NCBI RefSeq assembly: GCF_002104995.1
Contig: NW_024468261.1
Location: forward strand, 124,001 to 188,000
Source of the DNA: Linderina pennispora
Taxonomy: Eukaryota > Kickxellomycota > Kickxellomycetes > Kickxellales > Kickxellaceae
DNA length: 64,000 nt
Direction of reading: 5' to 3'
Shown: positions 42,769 through 54,395 of the stretch, piece after piece
How positions within the stretch are numbered: position 1 is the first letter of the stretch
Layout of the letters: every line of letters begins with the position of its first letter
Notes under the pieces: generated by a model
Seen by the model: only the letters and a program-made list of their open reading frames with translations
Database searches by the model: none
What the model was told of the DNA's origin: nothing
Position numbers and translations under genes: made by a program

Positions 42769-44325
42769 ATGCGCCTGCTGCTTGCTTCTCAGCTTCGCAG
42801 CCTCCTTTCGCTATTAGCCGCTTCACCCATGCTATCGCAGATCAGACAAAAGGCAGTCAGCGCCAGACTGCTGCAGCGTTGCATGCTGAATTCGGGTAGA
42901 ACCTACGTGTCACGCGTGGTAGCCCATGCCCGTTTTCAGCCCGCGAAACCCTCGCTCTCGATCCAGCGCGCGTCGCTCTCTACCACCCGCACTCTACGCA
43001 ATGCCGCCAGCGAGCCCAGCAAACTGCAGATCCTCGGATCCACCTATGCTGCCGACAACTGGACAAATGTAACGCCCACGATTCTCGACAAGACTGGGCG
43101 CAATCTCCTGCACCAGCCGGCGCACCCGCTGGCGATCTTGAAGGAGCTGATCTTTAAGGAGTTCCCGACCTTTGCTCACTACGATGCGATTACCCCGGAC
43201 GTGTCGACGTACAACAACTTTGACTCGCTGGGGTTCGCCCAAGACCACATCGGCAGGTCGCGCTCCGACACGTACTACATTAACGAAAACATGCTGCTTC
43301 GTACGCACACATCGGCTCACCAGCTCCAGCTGCTGAAGGCCGGAAAGAAAGGTGACAGGAGCCTGCTGGACCATGCAAGGAATGGCAGCGCAGCGCCCAT
43401 GAACGAGAGGTTCCTGGTTGCTGCCGATGTGTATCGCCGCGACGAGATTGACGCCAGCCACTACCCGGTGTTCCACCAGATGGAGGGCGTCTGCACGTTC
43501 TCGCGTGCTGAGATCCAAAAGATCAAAGCTGCTGCGTCATCGCCCAATTCCTCGACCAGCTCCGCGGCCCAGGTCTCAGACACAACCGTTATTAGTAGCG
43601 AAAACCCAAAGCAGCCCGAGCATACCGACGAGGAGGTCGCTTTCCTTGTAGAGGACATGAAGCAGACAATGAACAACATGGTTGTGCAGATTCTGACCAA
43701 AGCCGTCGCCGCCAAAAGGACTGCAGGCAATGCCGACAACACGCAGACTGAGTTCCCAGTGCGCTGGATCGACGCGACCTTCCCATTCACTAGCCCCAGC
43801 TGGGAGATGGAGGTGCTGTTCCAAGGCGAGTGGCTGGAGATCTGCGGCTGCGGCATCATGAAGCAGAAGATCCTGAGTGACGCTGGGATGACCGACCGTG
43901 TAGGCTGGGCATTCGGGTTTGGTCTCGAGCGTCTGGCGATGCTGCTGTTTGGCGTGCCCGACATTCGCCTGTTCTGGAGCACTGACCCTCGTTTCACCGA
44001 CCAGTTTGCGCCTGGCCAGATCAACACATTCAAGTCGTTCTCGCGGCATCCACCGTGCCCAAAGGACGTCAGCTTCTGGCTGCCTCAGGGTGGCGAATTC
44101 CATGAGAACGACCTCATGGATCTGATTCGGGATATCGCTGGCGATCTGGCCGAGGGTGTCAAACTTGTCGACGAGTTCACGCATCCGAAAACTGGCAAAT
44201 CCAGCCGCTGCTACCGCATCAACTACTGCTCTATGGACCGCAATGTCACGCATGAGGAAATCAACGAGATCCAGGAGCGCGTCAGAGGCCAGATGGTCCA
44301 GCGCCTGGGTATCACGCTTCGCTAA
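42769..44325 (+). CDS. MSF1: mitochondrial phenylalanyl-tRNA synthetase
   Basis: A 518-residue class II synthetase. The ~50 N-terminal residues are Leu/Arg/Ser-rich without acids, a mitochondrial presequence. Catalytic motifs: LLRTHTSAHQ, then the motif 2 region DVYRRDEIDASHYPVFHQME, FPFTSPSWEMEVLF, and motif 3 GWAFGFGLERLAMLLFGVPD. The C-terminal anticodon-binding FDX-ACB domain begins HPPCPKDVSFWLP and ends GQMVQRLGITLR. It is a monomer that charges mitochondrial tRNA-Phe. A Ser/Thr-rich insert lies near residues 255-285. The start is the first ATG before the presequence. Divergent from the ubiquitin protease gene by about 200 bp. Confidence 0.94.
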   Translation: MRLLLASQLRSLLSLLAASPMLSQIRQKAVSARLLQRCMLNSGRTYVSRVVAHARFQPAKPSLSIQRASLSTTRTLRNAASEPSKLQILGSTYAADNWTNVTPTILDKTGRNLLHQPAHPLAILKELIFKEFPTFAHYDAITPDVSTYNNFDSLGFAQDHIGRSRSDTYYINENMLLRTHTSAHQLQLLKAGKKGDRSLLDHARNGSAAPMNERFLVAADVYRRDEIDASHYPVFHQMEGVCTFSRAEIQKIKAAASSPNSSTSSAAQVSDTTVISSENPKQPEHTDEEVAFLVEDMKQTMNNMVVQILTKAVAAKRTAGNADNTQTEFPVRWIDATFPFTSPSWEMEVLFQGEWLEICGCGIMKQKILSDAGMTDRVGWAFGFGLERLAMLLFGVPDIRLFWSTDPRFTDQFAPGQINTFKSFSRHPPCPKDVSFWLPQGGEFHENDLMDLIRDIAGDLAEGVKLVDEFTHPKTGKSSRCYRINYCSMDRNVTHEEINEIQERVRGQMVQRLGITLR

Positions 44326-44368
44326 GGAAAATCAGAGTGTCTCAATTCTAGGCTAATAAAAGACTCAC

Positions 44369-45593
44369 TTAGTAGTGCCGACGCTGCGTGTTGTAGCCAC
44401 GCCCATGCCGTTCATTGCGGTGGCGCGATCTATAGCCATTCTCATTGTCGTTGTCGTACTCTCGGGCTCTACGGCGGTCCCTGCTCCGATGCCCATCCCG
44501 GCTGTAGTCCCTGCTGCCATACCGTGGTGAAGATGGCGATCGTCTTCTCCTGGACCGACTACGGCGAGACCGCGAACGAGACCGGGACCGGGATCTAGAC
44601 CGGGATCTGTACCTTTTCGCATATCGCGACCGAGAGCGAGACCGCGGCGGTGTTGTCCGTTTCCTGCTGCTATATGTGTTCTTTGCTATCTCCTTAGGCA
44701 GCGACTTCGCGCTCGCAATCTCTACATCTGTCTGCGGCTGGCTCATCTCATCATGTCGCTCGTGTCGCCGCTTCCTGATATCTGCCACATGATGCTCCAG
44801 CGTGCCTTGGATGCAGATTTTTAGTTCATCTACTGTGAGCGGCATCACACGCGGCAAACTGCGCTGGTACAGCGCCTTTATAGTTTTTGCAACCTGAACC
44901 ACATCCTCGCCGTTGGCATCGAAAATAATCCACCATGGCGGCGACATGGGAAGCTGTAGATTACATTCATATGCTGCCATGTATATCGCGCCGCAGGCAA
45001 TTGTGTCGGGCTGGAAGCACACGTATATCGGCGTTCTCAAAAGGTCGTTGAGGTAGTTCCACGCTAGCTGTGGGACTCTAGGGTGGCTACTGAGATTGAG
45101 GCTTTGCATATAATTTACCAGCAGTCCGTATGGCAGTTCGACCTGTACGTTGAACCCGAGCATGCGCAACACCTGCATTTCGCCAATAATCATCTCGTTC
45201 TTCAGATCGTAGTACTCGCTGTCGTATCCATCAGTCACGATCTCTGGGTACCCACGGTCGCGCTTGATAATAATATCGACTACATTGATGATATTGCGCA
45301 CAGTCTGCGGATTCTCCTCGACTTTGCAGGCCAAAAACAACGCGCCGAGTACGGTGCTGCGCAACGAGAACTCTGTGAATGACGCCAAGTAGTAGAATCT
45401 TTGAAACATGATCTGTGCGCTGGCCATGACAACCTGAGGAACCCGTAGGACTATCCCAGAGGACTCGATCAGGTGGCACCCGTAAGCGCGCATGTCTGAC
45501 TCCAGCTCCCGCGTCATCCCACGCTTCTGCGACGGCGACTGGCAGAATCTGGCTGGGCGTCAGCAGCGGGTTCTTTAGGGACAATCGAGACAT
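44369..45593 (-). CDS. cyclin L with C-terminal RS domain (one frameshift)
   Basis: From ATG 45593 the protein starts MSRLSLKNPLLTPSQILP. One surplus base near 45530 then shifts the frame to SPSQKRGMTRELESDMRAYG, giving about 406 residues in total. The two cyclin boxes include QVVMASAQIMFQRFYYLASF, TVLGALFLACKVEE and IYMAAYECNLQLPMSPPWW, the last diagnostic for cyclin L. The C-terminus has long RS dipeptide runs (YRSRSRSRSRSRS) and Arg/Asp-rich sequence. Cyclin L partners CDK11-type kinases in transcription-coupled splicing. The shorter frame beginning at MTRELESD loses the N-terminal cap of the first cyclin box, so the frameshifted model is preferred. Confidence 0.88.
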
Positions 45594-48500
45594 TGTCAGA
45601 GTTATAAAGCAGAGAGGAGGCCTGTAATGACACAAAGAAGTACCCACCCTTTTGAGCCGAATTGTTGTGGGCTTGCAGGGCAAACTACGCTTCCCCATTT
45701 CAGGGTACAGTTATGGCGAAAAAATAAAAATAAAAAGAGAAAACAAATAAAAGATAGCATGGGCCTAAAGCGCACTGCTGTCGACCCCAGACCCTTACCC
45801 CTGAGTGCAGCCGCACTTTTCATGTGCTCTGAATTCCCCAGCGGACCAATGCCATGAGTGAATTCCCTTTCCAAAGAGCCCCGTTGTACTCGGTGACCTT
45901 GGCTGCCACAATGCTTCCTCAGGTACCCGTGGCCAAGGCTCTCGTCAGTGTTGGAATGGTGCTCTGGCAGCAGCATTGAAACAAGGCGCACTAATACCAA
46001 AACTGGTATTGCTTGTCATATCGTCTAGATAAATGTCTTTCTAATGGCACCTATAATGCATACTGCCGATGTTATTGATAGTCCTAGTGTTGGGACAAAG
46101 TATTAATATTTATGAAGAGAAGCGTTATGTTACTATTAGACAAGAGCAAGTGCAAAAAGGTGCTGAGCACACTAGACACCACAATACGACACCTTATTGT
46201 CATAGCCTTTCCCTCAGGAAGAATGGCGAATGAACACCTTTTACTATGTACACAGCTGCTGATAGATCCACTTGCTCAACTCCCTCAACAACCATTTGCA
46301 TGGCTCCTCGAGTGTGAGAAGAGTTTGATAAATATATTGAAGGCGTTGTACCAGGGAAGTTGCTGAGGATACCAGCTATGCCTGTAGCAATCTAGCAGAG
46401 GACTACTGGTGTGCGAATCCGATAACGGGTACATGGTACTGATGGCTAGGAATACATAATGTGGACATATTCTATGAGGTACATGGTAATTATACTAAAG
46501 GAATTATCATATGGACCACTATTGTAAATACCAGGTACATAGCAAAATCTGTAAGTATATATTTTTGGTAGTGCTGGCCATTCTAATGTTGTAGAGAGGG
46601 GCTGAGACCGGTAGTGGGAGACCAGTTAGAATGTTATCAAAATACGAGAATATATATTCGATAGGGAATTCAACGGGAGGCCCGTGGGTTCCCTTCTTTT
46701 CATACTCAGGGAGTCGAGTTTGAAGAATTATATAGAAAACATTACCTGCCAGTATTGAACGCGGACCACTGGGGCGCTACAAAGGCCAGACTGAGCCTAT
46801 CTGCAACTGATTCGGTTTGGTTTGGCTTGTCAGCACATCACCGCAACAGTAGTTAGAGCTGCCTTAACAACGCAGTTTGTAAGCATGCCAAACCGGATAT
46901 GTGAGCCACAGATAGTTAGTTGTCAAGCGGTATATGAGGTTTAATCAAGCTGACCCAAACATAATAACACCTTCAAGTTTTATTGTAAAACAGGGATGGG
47001 CGTCAATTGGCATATAGCCTTGCTACTGTATGAGGGGTTCAAGCACCTTCCTTATCTTGGAATTGTCTCGGTTTGAATGCACTTATGCTGGGATGCAAGT
47101 TATAAACACGCTGATGCACTTGGGAATAGAGACATTCCGTATAGCCGACCTTCTCGAGCACTATCTCCTTGCGAGTTAGAACATGCACTCTGAGTATTGT
47201 CTCTCTATCCAGGAAATTCCTATAGTGCAGCGGCGAAAGGAGCGCTCGGGCCACGTACTGACAAAACTTGCAGTAGTCTTCATTTTCATGATATTTCTGC
47301 ATCATGAAAATTGCGCGAGCTTCGTCATACGCAGACTCATACAGCATCTTCACCTTTTCACCTAATTTTCTAAGCTGCTCTCTCTCCCAAGGTTTGACAT
47401 TTGGCGGCTACGTGGGAGTCGCTTGGAAGTGCGTCGACATCATAGTGGCAGGCATCAGACGATTTCTGATATAGCAGTCTCGCATATCCGATTCATCTTC
47501 TTCAATTCTCCCTTCAGCCTTTTACGATGCTCAGGATGAAAACAGCGACATGTCACAATAGCGACAACACCGTCTATCATCAAATCGCTATCGCTTAGCC
47601 ATCTATGCTCCGGAGCGGTGCAATAATAATATTGCTGCGTGTTGTGAATCAAGAGGGAGTCTGCTAGCCTGCGGAGTCGACCACTATCATATTCATATCC
47701 CTCTTGGTTCGATCCTTCCTCTGACTGGTCTGACTCAGTAATCCTCGCCTGAAACATAATACTGGGTGGCATCACTACTTTCATCCATCGAACGACCCTA
47801 TGTCTTCGTCCTCTGAATATGCGCTGTCTCCATACACTGCACTACCTCTTTCATCATCCTCGGCTACCCAGTTCGTTGATGTCATCAAGTGTGATAACCC
47901 TCTGTTCAGTGATATCTGTTTCGTTGAAATTAAAACCGTCGAGTATCAGGACGGACATCAGGCTATTTTGGTCATCAACTTCGTCCATTTTGTTCTGATG
48001 ATTGCAGTAATCTATGGCTTATCATAGTGCGAGAAAAATAACAAAGCGATGCTGTGTGGTGGGATAGGTGCTGGAACAGGTGGTGGTTTGCAGATAGTTG
48101 TAAGAACGATGGCCAGCGTCTGCTTTTTATATGCTGTCCTGGGTACATCCTCATGTGGTAAAGGGTGTATGATCGGCCATGTCTTTACACAAAGCTAACT
48201 CAATCCCCGCTGGTAAACACTAGTTTGAACACAGAATGGGCGATTCGCCTCTTTCCAATTTTGGATATTTTCCTTTCCACACATTATCTTGAAAGAAATT
48301 CCATGATTAGTTGGCTTTTGTTCCTTCTTCGTAGCACTAGTTTTGCAAAAAGATATGTTGGTCCATCTAGACTTGGCTAGCAGGCCATTTTCCTGTCTCG
48401 CCCTGATGTTAAGGGTGGAGTTTGAATACAGAATAGCTACTACTTACATGGTGCAGGTATTGCAAATTCAATGTTGGCGCTTTTTGCATATAGTTTGAAG

Positions 48501-50652
48501 GTTGGTAGAATACTATTGTGAAATACCAGTACTTGAATAAATAGCGTGTTGCCATCTGGTTTCTAGCATCCCTACTTGCTTTCTAGACCTGACAAAATGA
48601 GCCATGTGCCAATGGTGTGATTCTGCAGATGGCAGCAAATTACTAATCGTTGCAACAACAGGGATCAACTTGCTCAAGAACAAGCCAATGTCCTAATACG
48701 AAAGCGACATACTATCCCGCAGGCCATGGAGGATGTCCAGGATCTGCCTGTGAAAAGCCTTCACATTTAATTTTTCTTTTGGTGATGCAACATCACCAGC
48801 AGAAATACTGTAAGACTTCATAGCGGATGAGAGCTAACTGTAGACTATTTTGTCGTTCAGGAGCAGTATTGTTGCCGAACACACCATGACGTTGCCGAAT
48901 ATTGCGAAAAGTAGCTCTACAGGATGCTTTGGTGATTAGCAAAGTGTCATAGACCGATGACTGTGCACCATAGTAGCTACCACATGTGAGGGATTTCCAG
49001 GAGGTATATAGATAATCCATCCTGCTAGTAGCAGTCAACCAAGGCAGCTGATTCTGGGCAGCTTCTACTCGCCAAAGGATTCCGATAAGTGAATGCAGTC
49101 TATGTGTGCTTCCTTTGCTAAAGCCAAAGGAAATGGAACCTCACTCCGAGTGCAGTCCAATGCAGCATATTCTTCTCTGGACGATAGGGATATCGGCTTC
49201 TCTGATGGCTCTAGACTGGTGTGGGTCCTAACAGTGTCCATCCATACTGGTATACGGGCCAGTCTGAATCTGTGGATAGTAGAGGGGGTGACGAGGCATA
49301 GTACGGGTAGGATAGATACTGTTGTTCTATCAGTCCTATTGCTGTTACCAGCGTCTAAAGAGTTCTAATGAGTGCGTTGTCTCAACAGTAATCTGGAGCC
49401 AAAAGAATATGCCTCAGAAATGGACACTAGAAAGGATATTAACCATACTCGTACTTGTTTCTGGCAAGCAGATGCCATATTTGGCATATCATTCTGTACA
49501 AAGGACCTCAGGTTCATTATTGGAATCCACAGTCCAAACCTTTGAAAGGCATGCTCGTTTATTGTGCAGCGTCTTTTACACCAGAGGACCCTCAGAACAA
49601 CCAGTGATCGACATTCGCAATAGACCAGGCAAAATATCTGGCAGATGGCTTTTTGGTATAAATGCAACGGCATGTTTGCATCCTTCAAATATTCTCCAAA
49701 AGCCAGCGGCTAAACATGGTCTCGTCACATTTTCGTTCACTGATGATTCGTATCAATTCTACCCCACCAGACCCCAGTACACTTATCTCCATGTCGGCAC
49801 AGTCAGCACTTGCGCAAGAAGACTACCCCATCTATTCTGACATCCTCAGCTAGCACCTCTGTTGGTAATTGATCAATAGGTTATTGCAGACGATGTGGAG
49901 AAACCCATTGGTCCTACAGCATGATCAGTATCAAAGAAACCAATGGCTATCTCTGGGTAGGAAATGTAGACAGCAGGATGATACAAATGTACAAGCAGTC
50001 CACAGGACGAACAGCAGACATCCAAGCCGCCACAGCATGAGCAGAGTAATTCCTCAGACGCCATATCGTGCCTTGAGCACTACGAGGATATTAGCTGGGG
50101 CAGCTCCTAGACAGGACATAAACATGCATAGAGTATCCAGTATGCCATGTGTACATGTCACAGCCGCGTTCAATTCCTGCAAAAAGAATGCACATGTAGG
50201 TGCAGTGGTACTGGCTGGCATTGCAGCTGGAACAGCTGGCTGGACGTTCAAAGCCTGCAGATTCAAATATCCCCTTAGGGTATGTCTCGTTCTTGTACAA
50301 CCAAAATGCAAACTCAGTGTGCACGTCCGTTGAGGCGCCTGAGTGTGCTTATCATGAAGGTATTTGGCAGCATCCATAGCCCAGTGCACAAGCTTGCTGT
50401 TGTCCTCAGGCGATTCGACAGCATATTCCATTGCAGCTGCCTGAACCACTTGCGACATACATGTCGGAAACATGGACGAGTTCAATGGAACTTTTTTGCT
50501 CGGCTTAGAACCGAAAGAAAGAACGACTTTAAAAGAGGTAAGACGAGGGAATGTTTGGGAGAAAGGGAATCCACACTGAATGGTACGTAGCTTAGTCTTC
50601 CAGATCCTTATCCTTGCTGCTGTTCCCCGGAGTATGGATAGCGGTACGCACT
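45594..50652. other. AT-rich, gene-poor island with decayed reading frames
   Basis: About 5 kb with markedly lower GC than the neighbours and stops in all frames. A few minus-strand fragments have protein-like composition: 47784-47455, 47353-47039, 49038-48793, 49688-49365 and 50662-50054 (the last interrupted by a frame change near 50320). None matches a family I know, and they do not splice together convincingly. They may be remnants of one or more degraded genes. No terminal repeats, tRNA or array was found. Confidence 0.45.
47039..47784 (-). pseudogene. unidentified decayed gene fragments
   Basis: Two adjacent minus-strand frames, 47784-47455 (109 codons, with CFHPEHRKRLKGELKKMNRI) and 47353-47039 (104 codons, with MLYESAYDEARAIFMMQKYH and CQYVARALLSPLHYRNFLDR). 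Both have amphipathic, protein-like composition and point the same way. Between them the frames are closed and no good GT-AG pair restores continuity. I do not recognise the family. They could be exons of a lineage-specific gene or remains of one. Confidence 0.3.
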
Positions 50653-53600
50653 CTAGGTCCACGAGCTGCTGGTGCTCACAGGCTGGGTGATGAACGGAGT
50701 GTTGCCCTCGGTCGGCAGGGTGGACGAGCGGCCCAGCGAGGGCAGGTCGGGGAGGAAATTCACGCCATCCTCGTTCTGTCCCTTGCGCTGCTGCTGCGAG
50801 TGGCGGATGGCGCCAAAGAACCTGACGGCCCGCTGGACATCGCGGATCGAGGACTCGACGCGCATGCGGGTGGTCGAGACCTCGGGCAGGTGCTGCTGGG
50901 CGGGGGACTCGGCGCTCTCGAGACCGAAGCAGGCGCTAAAGTCAGGCAGGGTGCGCAGGAAGAAGCCGACGGGCAGCGACAGGACGCCAATGAACAGGGT
51001 TCCGAGCCACTGCTCAGCAGACAGCGAGGTGGTGGAGAAGGCGATGCCACCGAATTCGACAATCAGCCACTGGACGCCAATGACGACGACCTGAACGAGC
51101 AGGAAGCCAGTGTCGTTGTGGATGTTGGCAAAGACGTTGAACTCGTGGGGCTGAATGCGGCGGCAGTTGACCTGGTTGAAGACCTGCAGGAACACGAACG
51201 AGTTGAAGACCATGGTGCGCAGCTGCGCCAGGCCCTGCGTCGGTGTACTTGAGGATGGAAGATCTCGTGGCCGTAGTTCAGCAGCAGCAGGTTGATGGCG
51301 ACCTGGAAGATAGCCTGGCCGATGATCATGCGCCACATCTCGAAGGTGATCAGGGCCGAGTTGCGCTGCTGTGGCGGGCGGTCCAGAACCTCGTCTGTCG
51401 GGCCCTCAGTGGCCAGGGCCAGGGCAGCCAGGGTGTCCATGATCAGGTTGACCCAGAGCAGCTGCACGGCCGTCAGGGCTGACTGGCCGTCGGCGCTGAA
51501 CACGGATCGAGATGAAGGTCAGGAACACAGCAGTGATGTTGACGGTGAGCTGGAACTGCAGGAACTTGCGCACGCTGTCGTTGACCGCACGGCCCCAGCG
51601 CAGCGCCTTGACAATCGACTTGAAGTCGTCGTCCATCAGGATGATATCGGAGGCTTCCTTGGCCACCTCAGTACCGGCAATGCCCATCGAGAAGCCGACG
51701 TCGGCGAGCTTGAGCGCTGGCGAGTCGTTGGTGCCGTCACCAGTCATAGCCACGACCTCGTTGCGCTCCTGCAGGCGCTCAACCATAATCTGCTTGTCGA
51801 GGGGCGACGAGCGCGCCATGACCTGCAGGACGGGGGAGCACAGCGTGCTGCTCCTCGGGGCTCAGCTGGCGCCATTGCGGGCCGGTGATGGCCTTGCCGC
51901 CCTTGGTCAGGATGCCAGCATCGCGGGCAATGGCACGTGCAGTCTCGATGTTATCACCAGTGATCATGCGGACAATGACGCCGGCCTTGTGGCAGTCAGC
52001 GACGGCCTGACGGACACCTGGGCGCAGCGGGTCCTGGATGCCCATGACACCGATCCAGATGAGGTCGGACAGCGGCGCGTCCTCGTCGCTGCACGTGCTG
52101 GTGCTCGTCGTCGGAAATGTCCTTAAAGGCCAGGGCAAAGGTACGCAGGGCATGGTTGGCCATCATCGAGATGTTGCGCAGGGCCTGGTTGCGGGCCGCC
52201 TGGTCGAGCGGATGCATATCTCCGTTCTCGTCGACATACTTGGAGCATGCGCGCAGGACAATCTCCGAGGCGCCCTTGGCGTGGACGCGGAACTGGCCGT
52301 TGGCAAGCGGGATGATGGTGGTCATGGTCTTCTTCTCGGACGAGAACGGATACACGCGGGCGGGCTTGTTGTCAGCGCGGACCGAGCGGTAGTCCTGGCC
52401 GCATGTCTTGGCAAAGCCCAGCAGGGCGCACTCGGACTTGGAGCCAATGAACTCGATGTGGCCCGACTCGTCGGGACCCTCGAAGGCGGTGGAGTTGACG
52501 GCAATACCCTGCATCAGCAGCTCCTTGGTGCCCTGGGGCAGACCCTTGAAGAAGGCAGCAACGCCCGGCAGCGACGTCAGCTCGTTGCCAGGCAATGAAG
52601 GCACGGACCACAGGTCATGCGGATTCTGGGTCAGCGTTCCGGTCTTATCAGTGCATCACAACGGTGGCTCCACCCATGGTCTCGCAGGCCGACAGCTGGC
52701 GGACCAGGTTGCCGTCCTTGAGCATCTTGGTGGTGGCATAGGCGAGCGCAATGGTGACAGCCATGGGCAGGCCCTCGGGCACAGCGACAACGACGACGGT
52801 GATGGCCTCGATGACGATGGAGACAAAGTGCGAGAACATGATGCTGGCAGGCGGGAACTCGGGGGCGAGGGCGCACTGGACAAGGTACTTGACAACCAGC
52901 GTAATCAGCAGCAGCGTGGCAGCCGACATACCGTACTTTGCGATCTGCTCGGCGAGCACGTCGAGCTTGCGCTGCAGCGGGGTCTCGGAGCTCTGGCCGT
53001 TGCGCATGGCCATCATAATCTTGCCATAGAACGAGCGGGTGCCGACAGCCACAACAACCATCTTGCCGACGCCCTCCAGGACCTTGGCGCCGCTGAGGAT
53101 GAACGGGTCGAGGCACTCGTCCATGGTGCCCTTCTTGATTGCGTCAGATTCGCCGGTAGCGCTCGACTCGTCGCACTTCATGCGGTGGCCGCTCAGATAC
53201 ACGCCATCGACAGGCACAATGTCTCCAGGCTCAATCAGCAGAATGTCACCGACGTTGATTTCCTGCACGCCGATTTCTACCTCATTTCCGTCACGCAGCG
53301 CCTTGACCGTCCGGTCCTCCTTCTTGGCGTTGAGCTTGCGGAACTGCTTCTCCTTCTGGTAGTCGTTGATGGCGTTGGTGAAGCACACAACCAGCACCGC
53401 CAGGAAAATCGCTGCTCCCTCGACCCATCCCACCTTGACCTCGTCGTTCTTGTGGCTGCCCCACATGTCGTCGTAGATGCCGACAAGCAGTCGACACCAC
53501 CGACGCAATGGTCAGCAGAATAAGGGTGCGGTCAGTTGTACGCGTCAAACAGCAGCTGCAGGAACGTCGTTGTCTCAGCCTCGGGCAGCTCGTTGCGCCC

Positions 53601-53887
53601 AAACACCGCGCGCCGGGCCTGGAACGGCTCGGACTGGCGTAGGCCGTCGGTGTCGACCTGCTCACGCTGCCGGAGGCCCACAGCGGGGTCCACCAGGAGG
53701 TGCTTGCACACCTGCTCGGCTCCGCCCAGCTGCTTCAGCTTCTCGATGTCCTTGGGGTCAAGCATGGCCGTCAGCTGCTCGGGAGACACGCCAAATGCAC
53801 CTGAGCTGGTGTTGATAGGCGCCGGTTCCGTTCCACTTGCTGCGTGGGCAGCAGCGGTGAACGCTCGTTTCTCTCTACGGGTGCCAT
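50653..53887 (-). CDS. PMC1: PMC1-type P-type Ca2+-ATPase (many frameshifts)
   Basis: All parts of a type IIB Ca2+ pump are present in order. N-terminus: [13 protein letters not shown] (ATG 53887), [13 protein letters not shown], then [18 protein letters not shown]. Actuator: [13 protein letters not shown]4: [20 protein letters not shown]. Phosphorylation motif: [11 protein letters not shown] near 52640. Nucleotide domain: [12 protein letters not shown] and [16 protein letters not shown]. Hinge: [22 protein letters not shown]5-10 include [19 protein letters not shown]. About 1,070 residues if read through. At least eight single-base frame changes interrupt it (near 53850, 53530, 53509, 52650, 52100, 51840, 51515 and 51245), with no nonsense substitutions. 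Consensus error is therefore likelier than decay. Such pumps load Ca2+ into the vacuole. Confidence 0.88.
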
Positions 53888-54395
53888 TTTCAGTTAAATA
53901 GGCAGAGAGACGATGGAGATAAAAGTGTTGGAGAATAAGAAAAGTGTCGTGAAAAGAAAAATAGCGGTTAGGGGGTGGGGACAAGAGGTCCCAGTATGTC
54001 GTTATATAAGGGGGGGAGAGTGTGTGTGTGGTTGTACACACTGTCTTGTTCGTCGTAAGAGGGGTGCTTTGTCGTAAAGTGCTCGGGTAGGGGGGAAACA
54101 ATGGAGGTTGGGAAACAGAAAGGGCGAATTTCGGGTGGGCGGCGACAGGTTGCCCTAGTCTTGTGGGCGAACCACAAAACGACCAAAAGGCCAAGCATGA
54201 GGGAATTTGATGCAGATGCGGGATGCGGGGGCGCACCCAATCGAAGATTCGTAACAGAAGACTTGCAAAAAAGAAAAAAACTGCTGATTGTGACCAAAAA
54301 AAGAAGCAAAGATCGGCGTTTCGGGGACGAGAACTGCACGCATCACGGACATGGGCTGTTCTAGGGCACACGCGTAATTACGTCTTTTGGGTAGC
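53888..54395. promoter_or_regulatory. upstream region of the Ca2+-ATPase gene
   Basis: A 508-bp interval containing purine-rich and GT-rich tracts. No gene. It holds the ATPase promoter and the SEC6 3' UTR; SEC6 lies upstream on the same strand. Confidence 0.35.

Noticed and set aside
47800-48027. 75-codon plus-strand frame next to the decayed fragments
   Set aside because: Short, no recognisable domain, adjacent to stop-rich DNA; likely chance.
50653-53887. Programmed +1 frameshifting as the explanation for the many frame changes
   Set aside because: The shift sites share no common slippery motif or stop codon context, and both surplus and missing bases occur, which fits random indels better.
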